Shown in pieces: positions 54,380 to 63,542 of a stretch of 64,000 nucleotides of DNA. Source of the DNA: Streptomyces sp. 7-21 (GTDB lineage Bacteria > Actinomycetota > Actinomycetes > Streptomycetales > Streptomycetaceae); assembly GCF_016741785.1 (NCBI RefSeq), contig NZ_JAERRL010000005.1, positions 1 to 64,000 on the forward strand, read 5' to 3'. Position 1 is the first letter of the stretch; each line of letters starts with the position of its first letter. The notes beneath the pieces were generated by a model. The model saw only the letters and a program-made list of their open reading frames with translations, had not been told where the DNA came from and ran no database searches. Made by a program: the position numbers and the translations under genes.

Positions 54380-55441
54380 ATGAAGCTGGAGGGCCGCGCG
54401 GTGCGCCTGGCCGACGTCGCCCGCGCCGCCGGCGTCTCGCCCGGCACCGCCTCCAAGGCGCTGCACGGCTCCGGCTCGCTGCGCCCCGCCACGCGCGAGC
54501 GGGTCCGCGCCGCCGCCGAGGTCCTCGGCTTCGTCCCGGGCGCCGCGCCGGGACCGCCGCGCCCGGGGCGGCGCCCGCTGCTGGTGGGCCTGATGAGCAG
54601 CGACGACATCGGCCGCTTCAGCCTGCCGGTGATGCTCGGCGCGGAGAACGCGCTCACGCGCGGCGAGATCTCCGCGCTGCTGGCCACGGCCCGGCGCGAC
54701 TCCGTCCGCGAACGCCACCACCTCACCTCGCTGCTGGCGCGCGGCGTCGACGGGATCATCGTCACCGGCAAGTCCACCGAGCCGCGCGAGCCGCTGGCGG
54801 TGCCGGTGCCGGTGGTCTACGCGCTGTCGCCGTCGGCCGCGGCCGGGGACATGTCGGTCGTCCCCGATGACGCCGCCGGGATGCGGCTGGTCGTGGACCA
54901 CCTGCGCACACTCGGGCACCGCCGGGTGGCCCACATCGGCGGGCGCGCCGACCGCCGCGTCTCGCGCGTGCGGGCCGCCGCGCTGCGCGAGGCACTGGCG
55001 GCGGCCGGGATGGAGCTCGCCGGCGCGCCGCTGTTCGGCGAGTGGAGCGAGTCCTGGGGCCGGCAGGCCACCGACCTGGTGCTGCGCGGCGACGCCGGCG
55101 GACCGGACGGCGGGGACGGCCGGGGCGGGCCGCCGGTCACCGCGCTGGTGTGCGCCTCCGACCAGCTCGCCCGCGCCGCCGGCGACCGGCTGCGGGAGCG
55201 CGGCTTCCGCGTGCCCGGCGACATCGCCGTCACCGGCTACGACAACTGGGACGTCATGGGCGAGGCCGCCCGGCCGCCGCTGACCACCGTCGACATGGAA
55301 CTGGAACAGCTGGGCCGCCGCGCCGCCGAACGCCTGCTGGCGGCGATCGCGGCCGGACCCGGCGCCGCCGCGGCCGACGGCGGCACCGAACTCGTCCCGC
55401 CGCGGCTGGTCGTCCGCGGCTCCACCATCGGCGGCGACTAG
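54380..55441 (+). CDS. LacI-family transcriptional regulator
   Basis: A 353-residue repressor. The HTH is VRLADVARAAGVSPGTASKA with LHGSGSLRPATRERV (hinge helix). The periplasmic-binding-like core begins LLVGLMSSDDIG and includes VVPDDAAGMRLVVDHLRTLG, RRVAHIGGRADRRVSRVRAA, ALVCASDQLARAAGDRL and IAVTGYDNWDVM. Start ATG at 54380 has CGGAGG 5 nt upstream. It lies between the ABC importer and GH127 and most likely represses both in the absence of an arabinose-type oligosaccharide. No clear LacI palindrome was found in the 54170-54379 gap; CTGAGACTGTTCAG at about 54335 is a weak candidate. Confidence 0.93.
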   Translation: MKLEGRAVRLADVARAAGVSPGTASKALHGSGSLRPATRERVRAAAEVLGFVPGAAPGPPRPGRRPLLVGLMSSDDIGRFSLPVMLGAENALTRGEISALLATARRDSVRERHHLTSLLARGVDGIIVTGKSTEPREPLAVPVPVVYALSPSAAAGDMSVVPDDAAGMRLVVDHLRTLGHRRVAHIGGRADRRVSRVRAAALREALAAAGMELAGAPLFGEWSESWGRQATDLVLRGDAGGPDGGDGRGGPPVTALVCASDQLARAAGDRLRERGFRVPGDIAVTGYDNWDVMGEAARPPLTTVDMELEQLGRRAAERLLAAIAAGPGAAAADGGTELVPPRLVVRGSTIGGD

Positions 55442-55487
55442 CCCGCCCGTCCACCGGCACGCGAGCACGAGAACAAGGAGCACCCCC

Positions 55488-57374
55488 ATGGGCACGCGCC
55501 ACGAACCCCTGCGGCTGGGCGAGATCCGCCCCGCCGGCTGGCTGCGCCGCCAGCTCGGCCTCCAGGCCCGGGGACTGACCGGCCAGGTCGAGGACGTCTG
55601 GCCCGACCTCGGCCCCGACTCCGCCTGGCGCGGCGGCACCGGCGAGGACTGGGAACGCGGCCCCTACTACCTCGACGGCCTGGTGCCGCTGGCCCACGTC
55701 CTCGGCGACGAGACGCTGCTGCGCCGGGCCGAGCCGTGGCTGGAGTGGATCCTCGGCAGCCAGCGGCCCAGCGGCCAGTTCGGCCCGCGGACCAACGACG
55801 ACTGGTGGCCGCGTATGGTCGCGCTGAAGGCGCTCATCCAGCACGCCGACGCCACCGGCGACGACCGCGTACCGCCCTTCCTGGCACGCTACTTCGCCTA
55901 CCAGCTTGAGCGGCTGCCCGACCGCCCCCTCACCGAGTGGGGCGCCTGCCGCGCCACTGAGAACGTCCTGGCCGTGCTGTGGCTGCACCGCCGCGACCCC
56001 GACCCGCGCTGGCCGCGCCTGGCGCGGCTGCTGCTCGGCCAGAACGCCGACTGGACCGGCTTCCTCACCCGCGAACTCCCCACCGGGCGCGCCACGTTCT
56101 TCGACCACCTCACCCACTGTGTGAACGTCGCCATGGGCCTGAAGCTGCCCGCCGTCCGCGCCCTGCTCGACGACGACGGCGGTGACGGCAGCGGCGGCAG
56201 CGGCGGTGCGGGCCGGCACTACGCCGACCTGCGGGCCTGCCTGGCGAACCTGGACCGCTGGCACGGCCAGGTCCACGGCATGTTCTCCGGCGACGAGTGG
56301 CTGGCCGGCCGCGAGGCGTCGGCGGGCATCGAGACCTGCGAGGTCGTCGAGTACCTGTACACGCTCGAACAGTCCGCGCTGGCCTTCGGCGAGGGCGCGC
56401 TGGGCGACCTCGCCGAACTCGTGGCGTACAACCAGCTCCCCGCCAGCTGCGACCCGCTCATGCGGGCCCACCAGTACCACCAGCAGGCCAACCAGGTCGC
56501 CGCGAACATCGCCGAGCGCCGCTGGACGTTCAGCTCCGACGACGCCAACATCTTCGGCCTGGAGCCCCACTTCGGCTGCTGCCTGGCCAATCTGCACCAG
56601 GGCTGGCCGAAGTTCGCCGCCTCGCTGTGGATGCGGCCCGCCGCCGAGGACGGGCTCACCGCGTTCGCCTACGCCCCCTGCACCGTGCGCACCACCGTCG
56701 CGGGCGCCCAGGTCACCCTGGCGGAGACCACCGGCTACCCCTTCGAGGAGACCGTGCGCCTGGCGCTGACCGTCTCCGCCCCCACGCGCTTCGCGCTGCG
56801 GCTGCGCGTCCCCCAGTGGTGCCAGGACCCGGTGCTGCGCGTCAACGGCGAGGAGACCGCGGCCGCGCCCGGCGGCGACGGCTACGTGCGGCTGGAACGC
56901 ACCTGGCGCACCGGCGACAGCGTGGACCTCACCCTGCCGATGCGGGTGCGGCGGATCCGGCGGGAGCGCAATGCGGTGGGCGTGCGGCTCGGCCCGCTGG
57001 TGATGGTGCTGCCCGTCAAGGAGTCGTGGCGGCCGCTTCCGGACGCGCGCGGCCTGGGGGAGTGGGAGGTGCTGCCGCTGTCCTCCTGGAACTACGGGCT
57101 GCACGTGCGCGGCGCCGGCGGCCTGGAGAACTGGCCCGTCGAGCGCGGGCCCGTCCCCGAGGTGCCGTTCGGCGCCGACGGCGTGCCGGTCACCATCCGA
57201 GGCGAGGGCGCCCGCGTCTACAGCTGGCGGCTCGACGGCAACTCGGCCGGGACGCCGCCGGACAGCCCCGTCGCCGTCAGCTCGCCCGTGCAGGACCTGA
57301 CGCTCGTGCCCTACGGCTGCGCCCGGCTGCGGCTGGCCGAGCTGCCCACCGTGCTGCCGCTGCCGGGCGCCTGA
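55488..57374 (+). CDS. GH127 (DUF1680) beta-L-arabinofuranosidase-like enzyme
   Basis: A 628-residue cytosolic enzyme. Residues 1-400 are the alpha/alpha barrel: RGPYYLDGLVPLAHVLGDE, SQRPSGQFGPRTNDDWWPRM, YFAYQLERLPDRPLTEWGAC. The Cys pair FGCCLANLHQGWPKF matches the zinc-binding Cys-Cys of GH127, and ASAGIETCEVVEYLYTLEQ holds the likely Glu and Cys of the same site. C-terminal beta domains follow (LRLRVPQWCQDPVLRVNGEE). GH127 removes beta-L-arabinofuranose or related residues. A 47-bp gap after LacI suggests one transcript. No signal peptide, so its substrate must be imported by the neighbouring ABC system. Confidence 0.92.
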   Translation: MGTRHEPLRLGEIRPAGWLRRQLGLQARGLTGQVEDVWPDLGPDSAWRGGTGEDWERGPYYLDGLVPLAHVLGDETLLRRAEPWLEWILGSQRPSGQFGPRTNDDWWPRMVALKALIQHADATGDDRVPPFLARYFAYQLERLPDRPLTEWGACRATENVLAVLWLHRRDPDPRWPRLARLLLGQNADWTGFLTRELPTGRATFFDHLTHCVNVAMGLKLPAVRALLDDDGGDGSGGSGGAGRHYADLRACLANLDRWHGQVHGMFSGDEWLAGREASAGIETCEVVEYLYTLEQSALAFGEGALGDLAELVAYNQLPASCDPLMRAHQYHQQANQVAANIAERRWTFSSDDANIFGLEPHFGCCLANLHQGWPKFAASLWMRPAAEDGLTAFAYAPCTVRTTVAGAQVTLAETTGYPFEETVRLALTVSAPTRFALRLRVPQWCQDPVLRVNGEETAAAPGGDGYVRLERTWRTGDSVDLTLPMRVRRIRRERNAVGVRLGPLVMVLPVKESWRPLPDARGLGEWEVLPLSSWNYGLHVRGAGGLENWPVERGPVPEVPFGADGVPVTIRGEGARVYSWRLDGNSAGTPPDSPVAVSSPVQDLTLVPYGCARLRLAELPTVLPLPGA

Positions 57375-57460
57375 CGGCACCGGCCCGCCGCCCGCCCGCG
57401 CTTTTGCCAGACTGGCACAAAGCTTTGCTGCCGCGCGGGCGGCGGGTCCAGGGTGCCGGC

Positions 57461-58486
57461 ATGAGTGAGCGAGACATCAACCACGGATTCCGCCCCGGCC
57501 GCAGCGACCAGGACGCGCACGCCAGCCTCCGGGGCCCGGGGCCGGACGGCACCTGGGACGTCGTCGTGATCGGCGGCGGCGCCGCGGGCCTGTCCGGCGC
57601 CATGAACCTGGCCCGGGTGCGCCGCTCGGTGCTGGTGATCGACGCGGGCGAGCCCCGCAACGCCCCCGCTGCCGCCGCGCACGGCCTGCTCGGGCGCGAC
57701 GGCATCCCTCCGCTTCAGCTGCTGCGCCAGGGCCGGGAGGAGGTCGCCTCCTACGGCGGGCGCGTGGTGACCGGCCGCGTCGAGGCGGTGCGCCGCGAGG
57801 GCGGGCGGCTGGCGGTGCGGACGGCCGACGGACGCCGCGCCGTGGCCCGGCGGCTGCTGGTGACCAGCGGGCTGACCGACGAGCTGCCCGCCGTGCCCGG
57901 CCTGGCGGCGCTGTGGGGACGGGACGTGCTGCACTGCGTGTTCTGCCACGGCTGGGAGGCCCGCGACACCGCCGTCGGCGTCCTGGGCTCCTACCACCAC
58001 GCGCTGATGTTCCGTCAGGTAACCGGCGACGTCACGCTGTTCCCGCACGACGGGCCCGCGCCGGCCGGCGAGCAGCGGCAGCGGCTCGACGCCCTCGGCA
58101 TCGGCGTCGCCGGCGGCCGGGTCAGCGGCGTCGAGACGGACGGCCAGGGGCGGCTGGCGGGCGTGCGCCTGGACAGCGGGAACACGGTGCCGGTGCGCAC
58201 GCTCGTGGTCGCACCCCGCTTCCGCGCCCGCGCCGCGTTCCTGCGCGACCTGGGCCTGGCGGCGCGGGAGCACCCCAGCGGCACGGGCGAGCATCTCCCG
58301 GTCGACGCCACCGGCTTCACCGGCGTCGAGGGCGTGTGGGCGGCGGGCAACGTCACCGACCCGATGGCCAACGTCACCGTGGCCTCGGCCGCCGGAGTGA
58401 CCGCGTCGGGCGCGATCGTCATGAGCCTGCTTGCGGAGGATGCCGACGCCGCCGAGGCCGCGTCCGGCGGCGGAGGCGCTCGGTAA
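57461..58486 (+). CDS. thioredoxin-reductase-like NAD(P)/FAD oxidoreductase
   Basis: A 341-residue flavoprotein. The FAD motif is VVVIGGGAAGLSGAMNLAR near residue 32, the redox pair is in LHCVFCHGWEARD (Cys-x-x-Cys in the CVFC form), and AAGNVTDPMANVTVASAAG is the C-terminal FAD segment. The order agrees with low-molecular-weight thioredoxin reductases and the related GliT/HlmI disulfide oxidases. The NADP loop (AVGVLGSYHHALMFRQV) departs from the usual GxGxxG, so another partner is possible. Start ATG at 57461. Confidence 0.88.
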   Translation: MSERDINHGFRPGRSDQDAHASLRGPGPDGTWDVVVIGGGAAGLSGAMNLARVRRSVLVIDAGEPRNAPAAAAHGLLGRDGIPPLQLLRQGREEVASYGGRVVTGRVEAVRREGGRLAVRTADGRRAVARRLLVTSGLTDELPAVPGLAALWGRDVLHCVFCHGWEARDTAVGVLGSYHHALMFRQVTGDVTLFPHDGPAPAGEQRQRLDALGIGVAGGRVSGVETDGQGRLAGVRLDSGNTVPVRTLVVAPRFRARAAFLRDLGLAAREHPSGTGEHLPVDATGFTGVEGVWAAGNVTDPMANVTVASAAGVTASGAIVMSLLAEDADAAEAASGGGGAR

Positions 58487-58600
58487 CGTCCTGATCACAG
58501 AAAGCCGGAATCCCGGGCGGGTATACCGGGCGGGCGGCATGATCAGCGGACCCCCCACGCGTACAGCACAACGTGTCCGTTATCGGACTACGGGGGACTT

Positions 58601-59245
58601 ATGAGCACGTCCCAGCAACCCGGGAACAGTGCCCGGCCGGCCAGCACGCAGGACGGGCCGCCGGAACAGCCGCAGTCCGCCCAGGCGGCGGCACCCGAGC
58701 CTCCGGCCTCCTGGCTGCGCCGCCGCAAGAACCTCCTCACCCACGCCGCTGCCGGCATCGTGTGCCTCCTCGTGGGCGTCGCTATCGGCGGCGGCGAGAC
58801 CGACGACGCCGCTGCCAGCTACGAGCCGCCCGCGGCCGAACGTGACGCGGCCGGGGGTGACGCGGCCGGGGGTGAGGAGCCGGCGGACCACCAGGAGCCA
58901 GCCGAGGGGGACGCCCCGGACACACCCCCGGCCGGTGCGGCCGAGGAGGAGGACTCCAGGCAGGAAGCGTCCGGGGAGGAATCCGCCGCCGGCGAAGGGC
59001 CACGCACCACCGCCGGCGACGGCGTCCACCTTGCCGGCGAGGACATCGAGGCGGGGGAGTACAGCACCGAAGGGCCGGACCCGGACGGCATCGTCCCCTT
59101 GTGCTACTGGGCGCGTCTGAGCGATTCCAGCGGCGACTTCGAAGCCATCATCGCCAACGGCACCATCGAGGGCCCCGGCCGTATCACGGTCAACGAGGGC
59201 GAGTACCTGGAGCTCACCGGCGGCTGTGAGTGGCATCTGACGTAG
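58601..59245 (+). CDS. membrane-anchored protein with acidic linker and C-terminal beta domain
   Basis: A 214-residue protein, no enzyme motif. A cytosolic N-terminus of about 45 residues precedes one membrane helix (AAAGIVCLLVGVAIGGG). An acidic Pro/Glu/Ala-rich linker follows (residues 70-145), then a small domain with GVHLAGEDIEAGEYSTEGP, YWARLSDSSGDFEAIIANG and YLELTGGCEWHLT. This last pattern recurs in many actinobacterial surface and lipoproteins, with two Cys that may pair. Start ATG at 58601. Role unknown. Confidence 0.75.
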   Translation: MSTSQQPGNSARPASTQDGPPEQPQSAQAAAPEPPASWLRRRKNLLTHAAAGIVCLLVGVAIGGGETDDAAASYEPPAAERDAAGGDAAGGEEPADHQEPAEGDAPDTPPAGAAEEEDSRQEASGEESAAGEGPRTTAGDGVHLAGEDIEAGEYSTEGPDPDGIVPLCYWARLSDSSGDFEAIIANGTIEGPGRITVNEGEYLELTGGCEWHLT

Positions 59246-59365
59246 CCGTCGCCCCGGTGCGGACGAACGCCGGCAGGGGAAGGCCAGCGGCGGGCGGAGA
59301 GGGGTCCCAGCGCGGCGGAGGCATAGTGACGGCTTCCCGCACACGAGACCGGAAGGACCCGCGCC

Positions 59366-59554
59366 ATGAACCCCGTGCTCGTCGACTGGCTGACCCTGCT
59401 GCTGGCGCCTGTCATCATCGGCAGCGGCCTGGTCTCCTACCGTGGTACGCGCCGGGCGCTGACGTCCGGTCAGCCCCGGCCGGCTTCGAGCAACGTGGCG
59501 CAGGTCATCATGCTCGTGGCCGTGCTGCTGATGGCTGTCATCCACATCGCGTGA
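59366..59554 (+). CDS. tiny membrane protein, copy 1 of a tandem pair
   Basis: A 62-residue protein with two hydrophobic segments (LVDWLTLLLAPVIIGSGLV and VIMLVAVLLMAVIHIA) joined by a basic loop. ATG at 59366 follows GGAAGGA. It is a clear paralogue of the gene at 59795: both begin MNPVLVDWL and end in VIH. Function unknown; such proteins can be membrane regulators or simply small orphans. Confidence 0.65.
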   Translation: MNPVLVDWLTLLLAPVIIGSGLVSYRGTRRALTSGQPRPASSNVAQVIMLVAVLLMAVIHIA

Positions 59555-59794
59555 GGCGGGGCGCACGGCGGCGCGCGCCTGGGGCATCCCATTGACCGGA
59601 CCAGGGCCAGCAGGGGTCCCGCCGGTCAGCGGGAATGCGGGGAATTCCCGGGGCACTGCCTTTCCATGGCCCGCGACCTGGCCGGTACCGCCAGCCAGCG
59701 GTCACGGGGCGTCAGCGGCGGCCGGGAGGGGTGCCGGTGCGGCGGAGAGACAGTGGCGGCCTACCGCACACCAGACCCCGGAAGGAGCCCTGCT

Positions 59795-59983
59795 ATGAAC
59801 CCTGTGCTCGTCGACTGGCTGAGTGTGCTGCTGGGCCCCGTCCTGCTCGTCAGCGCGGTGGTCGCCAGGCGTGGCGTGAGCCGGGAGTACACCACCGGTC
59901 AGCCCAGGTCGGAAGCGACGAGCAAAGCGCTGGCCGTCATGGTCGGGTGCGCGCTGCTGATGGTGGTCATCCACGTGGTGTGA
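59795..59983 (+). CDS. tiny membrane protein, copy 2 of a tandem pair
   Basis: A 62-residue paralogue of the protein at 59366. Helices are LVDWLSVLLGPVLLVSAVVA and LAVMVGCALLMVVIHVV, with a basic loop RRGVSREYTTGQPRSEAT between. ATG at 59795 follows GGAAGGAG. The ORF is open further upstream but homology with copy 1 fixes this start. About half of the residues match copy 1. Confidence 0.65.
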   Translation: MNPVLVDWLSVLLGPVLLVSAVVARRGVSREYTTGQPRSEATSKALAVMVGCALLMVVIHVV

Positions 59984-60078
59984 GGCGGGGTAGACGGCGG
60001 CGCCGCGTCTGTTGATGTCCCGTTTATCGGGCCAGGCCACGATGGGGTCACCGGTTCGCATGGAACGAGGGGATTCCT

Positions 60079-61050
60079 GTGGCACTGCGTATCCATTTCA
60101 CGGCCCGCGACCTCGCTCACACTCGGGTGACCACCGGGCCGGACGTCATGTGGGAGCTGGCCAGCAGCCTCCACCGCCTCCAGGCGCCCCGCGTTGCCGA
60201 GCGCTACCGGCCCTGGCTGCGGCACGTGCGCGGCCGCCTGGACAGGACCCATCTGCGGGGCGTGGTCCGGCTGCTGACGACGCTCGTGCCACGGCGCGGC
60301 GACTTCCCCGACTTCCTCACCCCGCCCGGCAGCTCCGGTTTCGGGGAATCCCTCGAATGCGTCGCCGCCACCCCGGCTGTCCGCATGAGGCGCGAGCTGG
60401 CGGCGGCGTTCGCGGCGGGCCGCCGCCCCGTCCCCGCCTGGGTGCGGCTGCTGGCCGACGGCGACCGGGAGGCCCGCCGGGACCTGCTGACCGCCCTGGC
60501 GGTGTACCACCGTGAACTGCTGCGGCCCTGCCTGGACGAGGCCAGGGAGGCCGTGCGCGGACAGCGGGATGTGCTGGGCAAGCACGTGCTCGATGGCGGC
60601 CTCGACCAGCTGCTGAGCAGCCTCTCGCCCAGCATCCGCTGGACCGCTCCGGTGCTGCGCGCCGACTACCCGTGCGAGAAGGAGCTGCGGCTGGGCGGGC
60701 GCGGCCTCACGCTCGTGCCGTCGTTCTTCTGCTGCGACTCCCCGGTGACGTTCATCAATCCCGAACTCCCGCCCGTGCTGGTCTACCCGGCGGCGGGCCA
60801 GTCCTCGCGCCCGCAGGCCCCGCAGTCCCTGGCCGCCGTGCTCGGACGCACCCGCGCCCTGGCCATGCGCGAGCTGCTGCGGCCGTGCTCGACCACGGAA
60901 CTCGCCCGCCGTGTCGGTGTCTCCGCCGGAACCGCGAGCCGTCACGCGGCCGCGCTGCGCAAGGCCGGGCTCATCACCAGCACCCGGCAGGGGCCCGCGG
61001 TCATGCACGTCGCGACCCCGCTCGGCCGTGAACTGGCCGCCTCCGGCTGA
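60079..61050 (+). CDS. ArsR-like winged-helix regulator (DUF5937 type)
   Basis: A 323-residue protein. The N-terminal 230 residues are helical and without a known enzyme motif (LRIHFTARDLAHTRV, WELASSLHRLQ are family-like openings). The C-terminal 80 residues form an ArsR winged helix: MRELLRPCSTTELARRVGVS, AGTASRHAAALRKAGLITST, RQGPAVMHVATPLGREL. Streptomyces has many such long ArsR proteins, most with unknown ligands. Start GTG at 60079. It lies directly before the GH43 gene, 110 bp, and could control it. Confidence 0.88.
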   Translation: MALRIHFTARDLAHTRVTTGPDVMWELASSLHRLQAPRVAERYRPWLRHVRGRLDRTHLRGVVRLLTTLVPRRGDFPDFLTPPGSSGFGESLECVAATPAVRMRRELAAAFAAGRRPVPAWVRLLADGDREARRDLLTALAVYHRELLRPCLDEAREAVRGQRDVLGKHVLDGGLDQLLSSLSPSIRWTAPVLRADYPCEKELRLGGRGLTLVPSFFCCDSPVTFINPELPPVLVYPAAGQSSRPQAPQSLAAVLGRTRALAMRELLRPCSTTELARRVGVSAGTASRHAAALRKAGLITSTRQGPAVMHVATPLGRELAASG

Positions 61051-61159
61051 CCCCGGCACGGGGGTTGACGGCGCACCGGTAGCGGTTTCCAGTAGGACCA
61101 GCAGACCTGAGCCGCTGCCGGACCGCCGGGCGGCACCCGGGAGACAAGGAGCAACGCCG

Positions 61160-62266
61160 TTGCACCAGAACAGAGATGAGACAGGCGCGCCCGCGGCGCA
61201 CGACGGGCGATGGAGCCGGCGGGGAGTGCTCCGCGGCGCGATGGCCGCCGGTGTCGCCGCGAGCGGCGGCCTGGCCGCCGCCGGAGCCGCCAGTGCCGCG
61301 CCCCGCCACCGCGCCGCCGCGCCGGTGTACGTGAACCCGCTCATCGAGCAGCGGGCCGACCCCCACATCACCCGGCACACGGACGGCCGTTACTACTTCA
61401 CCGGCACGGTGCCCGAGTACGACCGCATCGTGCTGCGGCGAGCTGAAACGATTCAAGGGCTGGCGGCGGCCGACGAGGCCGTCATCTGGACCCGGCACAC
61501 CACCGGCGAGATGGGCGCCCACATCTGGGCCCCCGAGCTGCACCACATCGACGGTGCCTGGCACATCTACTTCGCGGCCGGGGCCGCCGAGGACGTGTGG
61601 GCCATCCGGATGTACGTGCTGCGCAACACGGCCGCCGACCCCTTCACCGGCCAGTGGGAGGAACTGGGGCGGATCGTCACCCCGTGGGACACCTTCTCGC
61701 TCGACGCCACCACCTTCGAGCACCGCGGCACCCGCTACCTGTGCTGGGCGCAGCAGAACCCGGAACTCGGCAACAACAGCAGTCTGTTCCTGGCCGCCAT
61801 GGACACCCCGTCGTCCATCACCGGCACCCCCGTCGAGATCTCCGTGCCCGAACTCCCCTGGGAGACCGTCGGCTACCGCGTCAACGAGGGCCCCTACGCC
61901 CTGCACCGCAACGGCCGGATCTTCCTCACCTACTCCGCCAGCGCCACCGACGCCAACTACTGCGTCGGGCTGCTGACCGCCGACGAGGACAGTGACCTGC
62001 TCGACCCCGCATCCTGGGCCAAGAGCCCCGAGCCGGTCTTCGCCACCAGTGAGGCGAACCGCCAGTACGGGCCGGGGCACAACTGCTTCACCGTCGCCGA
62101 GGACGGCGTGACGGACCTGATCGTCTACCACGCCCGCCAGTACCGCGACATCGACGGCGACCCGCTCCAGGACCCCAACCGCCACACCCGGGTCCAGCCC
62201 TTGCGCTGGAACGCCGACGGCACCCCGGACTTCGGCGCCCCGGCGCCGGACGGCCCGACGCCCTGA
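61160..62266 (+). CDS. secreted GH43 family arabinosidase-like enzyme
   Basis: A 368-residue glycoside hydrolase with a Tat-type signal (RRGVLRGAMAAGVAASGGLA). The five-bladed propeller catalytic residues are visible: Asp in EQRADPHITRHTDGRYYF, Asp/Glu regions in GAHIWAPELHHIDGAWHIYF, and the general-acid Glu in YRVNEGPYALHRNGRIFLTY. TTG at 61160 is a suitable start because AAGGAG lies 8 nt upstream. GH43 enzymes of this type release L-arabinose or xylose from hemicellulose. It fits with the GH127 enzyme and ABC importer: secreted cleavage, uptake, then cytosolic hydrolysis. Confidence 0.92.
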   Translation: MHQNRDETGAPAAHDGRWSRRGVLRGAMAAGVAASGGLAAAGAASAAPRHRAAAPVYVNPLIEQRADPHITRHTDGRYYFTGTVPEYDRIVLRRAETIQGLAAADEAVIWTRHTTGEMGAHIWAPELHHIDGAWHIYFAAGAAEDVWAIRMYVLRNTAADPFTGQWEELGRIVTPWDTFSLDATTFEHRGTRYLCWAQQNPELGNNSSLFLAAMDTPSSITGTPVEISVPELPWETVGYRVNEGPYALHRNGRIFLTYSASATDANYCVGLLTADEDSDLLDPASWAKSPEPVFATSEANRQYGPGHNCFTVAEDGVTDLIVYHARQYRDIDGDPLQDPNRHTRVQPLRWNADGTPDFGAPAPDGPTP

Positions 62267-62401
62267 CCGTGCTGGGCAGCTCGGCCGCCCCCGGTCCGCA
62301 ACGGGGCGGTGTGCGCGTCGCGCACACCGCGGGCGAGTGAGGCTCTTCAGCTCGCCACCCGGAACCCGGCATGGCCGTCCACGGCCGGCGACATGCGCGT
62401 G

Positions 62402-62438
62402 CACGGTCAGGGTCCGGCGCCGCCGGACCCTGACCGTT
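62402..62438 (+). terminator. hairpin terminator after GH43
   Basis: ACGGTCAGGGTCCGGCG pairs with CGCCGGACCCTGACCGT in a nearly loop-free stem, then TTCTTA. The rest of the 62267-62726 gap holds no gene that I can support. Confidence 0.85.
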
Positions 62439-62726
62439 CTTACTTCGTGTCCTCCCTTCGGCTCGCTCGCCGAAGGGCGACGAGACGCGCTCCTTCATGC
62501 CCGCAGCGGAGGAAGCAGAAAAGGGACCTGTGCCCACGTCTCAGCATCGTCGGACAGTGTTCGACCTCCGAGAGCCGGCGCTCCCCGTAAGGGAGCACGC
62601 AGCACTCATCGCAGCCGCTGAACCGCGATCCGCCCGGGGCCAGCGGGCGGGGAGCGCTGAGGTAACCCCTTCGGGTACAGCAACGCAGGAATGCCTTTCC
62701 CGGTCGGGGAGTCGTGCCCGACGTGA

Positions 62727-63422
62727 TGGGAGAGGTGGGGCGCCGGGTTCCGGGACCGGGACGCCGGCGGGCTGGACCTGCGGGTGCTGCCGCGTCCCGG
62801 CGTGGTCGTCGTGATCGGGCTGGGTGACGAGACGTTCACCATCGAGGACACCACGGGCCGCCGGTCCTCGCGCGGCCTCGTCGCGGCGCTTACCCCCGGC
62901 CCGGGTGCGGGGCGAGCGCGTCGAGTGCGTCGAGGCACGCCTGACGCCTCAGGCCGCGCGGAGCTGGACGGATCGGGCGCCGCCCTGGAGGACGTGTGGG
63001 GACCGGACGGGCGGCGGCTGCGGGAACGGCTGGCCGGGGCCGGTTCCTGGGCCGAACGCCTCGCGCTGACCGACGCGTTCCGCCGCGAACGGGCCGCGCG
63101 GGGCCCACGGATGGCGCCAAAGGCCGCCGCCTGGGAGCGGATCGTGGCGCGCCGCGGACGCGTCCGCGTGGGCGACCTCGCCGCGTCCTGCGGCTGGAGC
63201 CGCAAGCGGCTGTGGTCACGGTTCCGGGAGCAGGTCGGCCTGACGCCGAAGCGCGCCGCCATGCTGGTCCGGTTCGACCGCGCGGCCCGCTCGCTGCGCG
63301 CGGGGCAGGACGCCGCCAGCGTTGCCCAGGCGTGCGGCTACGCCGGCCAGTTGCATCTCCACCGTGACGTCCTCGCCTTCGCTGGGTGCACACCGGACGC
63401 CGCCGCGCCGGGCGCGGGTTGA
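62727..63422 (+). pseudogene. decayed AraC-family regulator
   Basis: Homologous text begins after a stop at 62724 without a start codon (FRDRDAGGLDLRVLPRPGVV) and continues VVIGLGDETFTIEDTTGRR. In the middle, the frame shifts: RVRGERVECVEARLTPQAA, conserved in relatives, lies one base away, and the gene returns to the first frame at AELDGSGAALEDVWG. The C-terminal AraC HTH is intact: WERIVARRGRVRVGDLAASC, GWSRKRLWSRFREQVGLTPK, VAQACGYAGQLHLHRDVLAF. Loss of the 5' end plus internal lesions marks a true pseudogene. A truncated product from GTG at 62784 is the only possible protein. Confidence 0.75.
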
Positions 63423-63542
63423 GGGGAGCGCCGGTGACGGCGGCCCGCTTGCCGTGCGGAGGGGCGGCGTGTGCTCCGCGTCCCGCTGCTTACGCTGAAG
63501 CCTGACATTGAGCGTCCAGGTCAAGCGGGTGCGGGGAGTCAC

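Larger units (their letters stand above)
59290..60035 (+). repeat. tandem duplication of a small-gene unit (about 430 bp period)
   Basis: Not only the two small genes but also their leaders agree: GCGGCGGAGGCATAGTGACGG at about 59314 against GCGGCGGAGAGACAGTGGCGG at about 59739, then ACCGGAAGGA with ATGAACCC. After the stops both have GTGAGGCGGGG then ACGGCGGCGC. The two units are offset by 429 nt. Confidence 0.7.

Noticed and set aside
56297-57460. Plus-strand frame continuing upstream of the TrxR-like gene
   Set aside because: The upstream part is a shadow of GH127 in another frame; the FAD motif region starts properly at ATG 57461.
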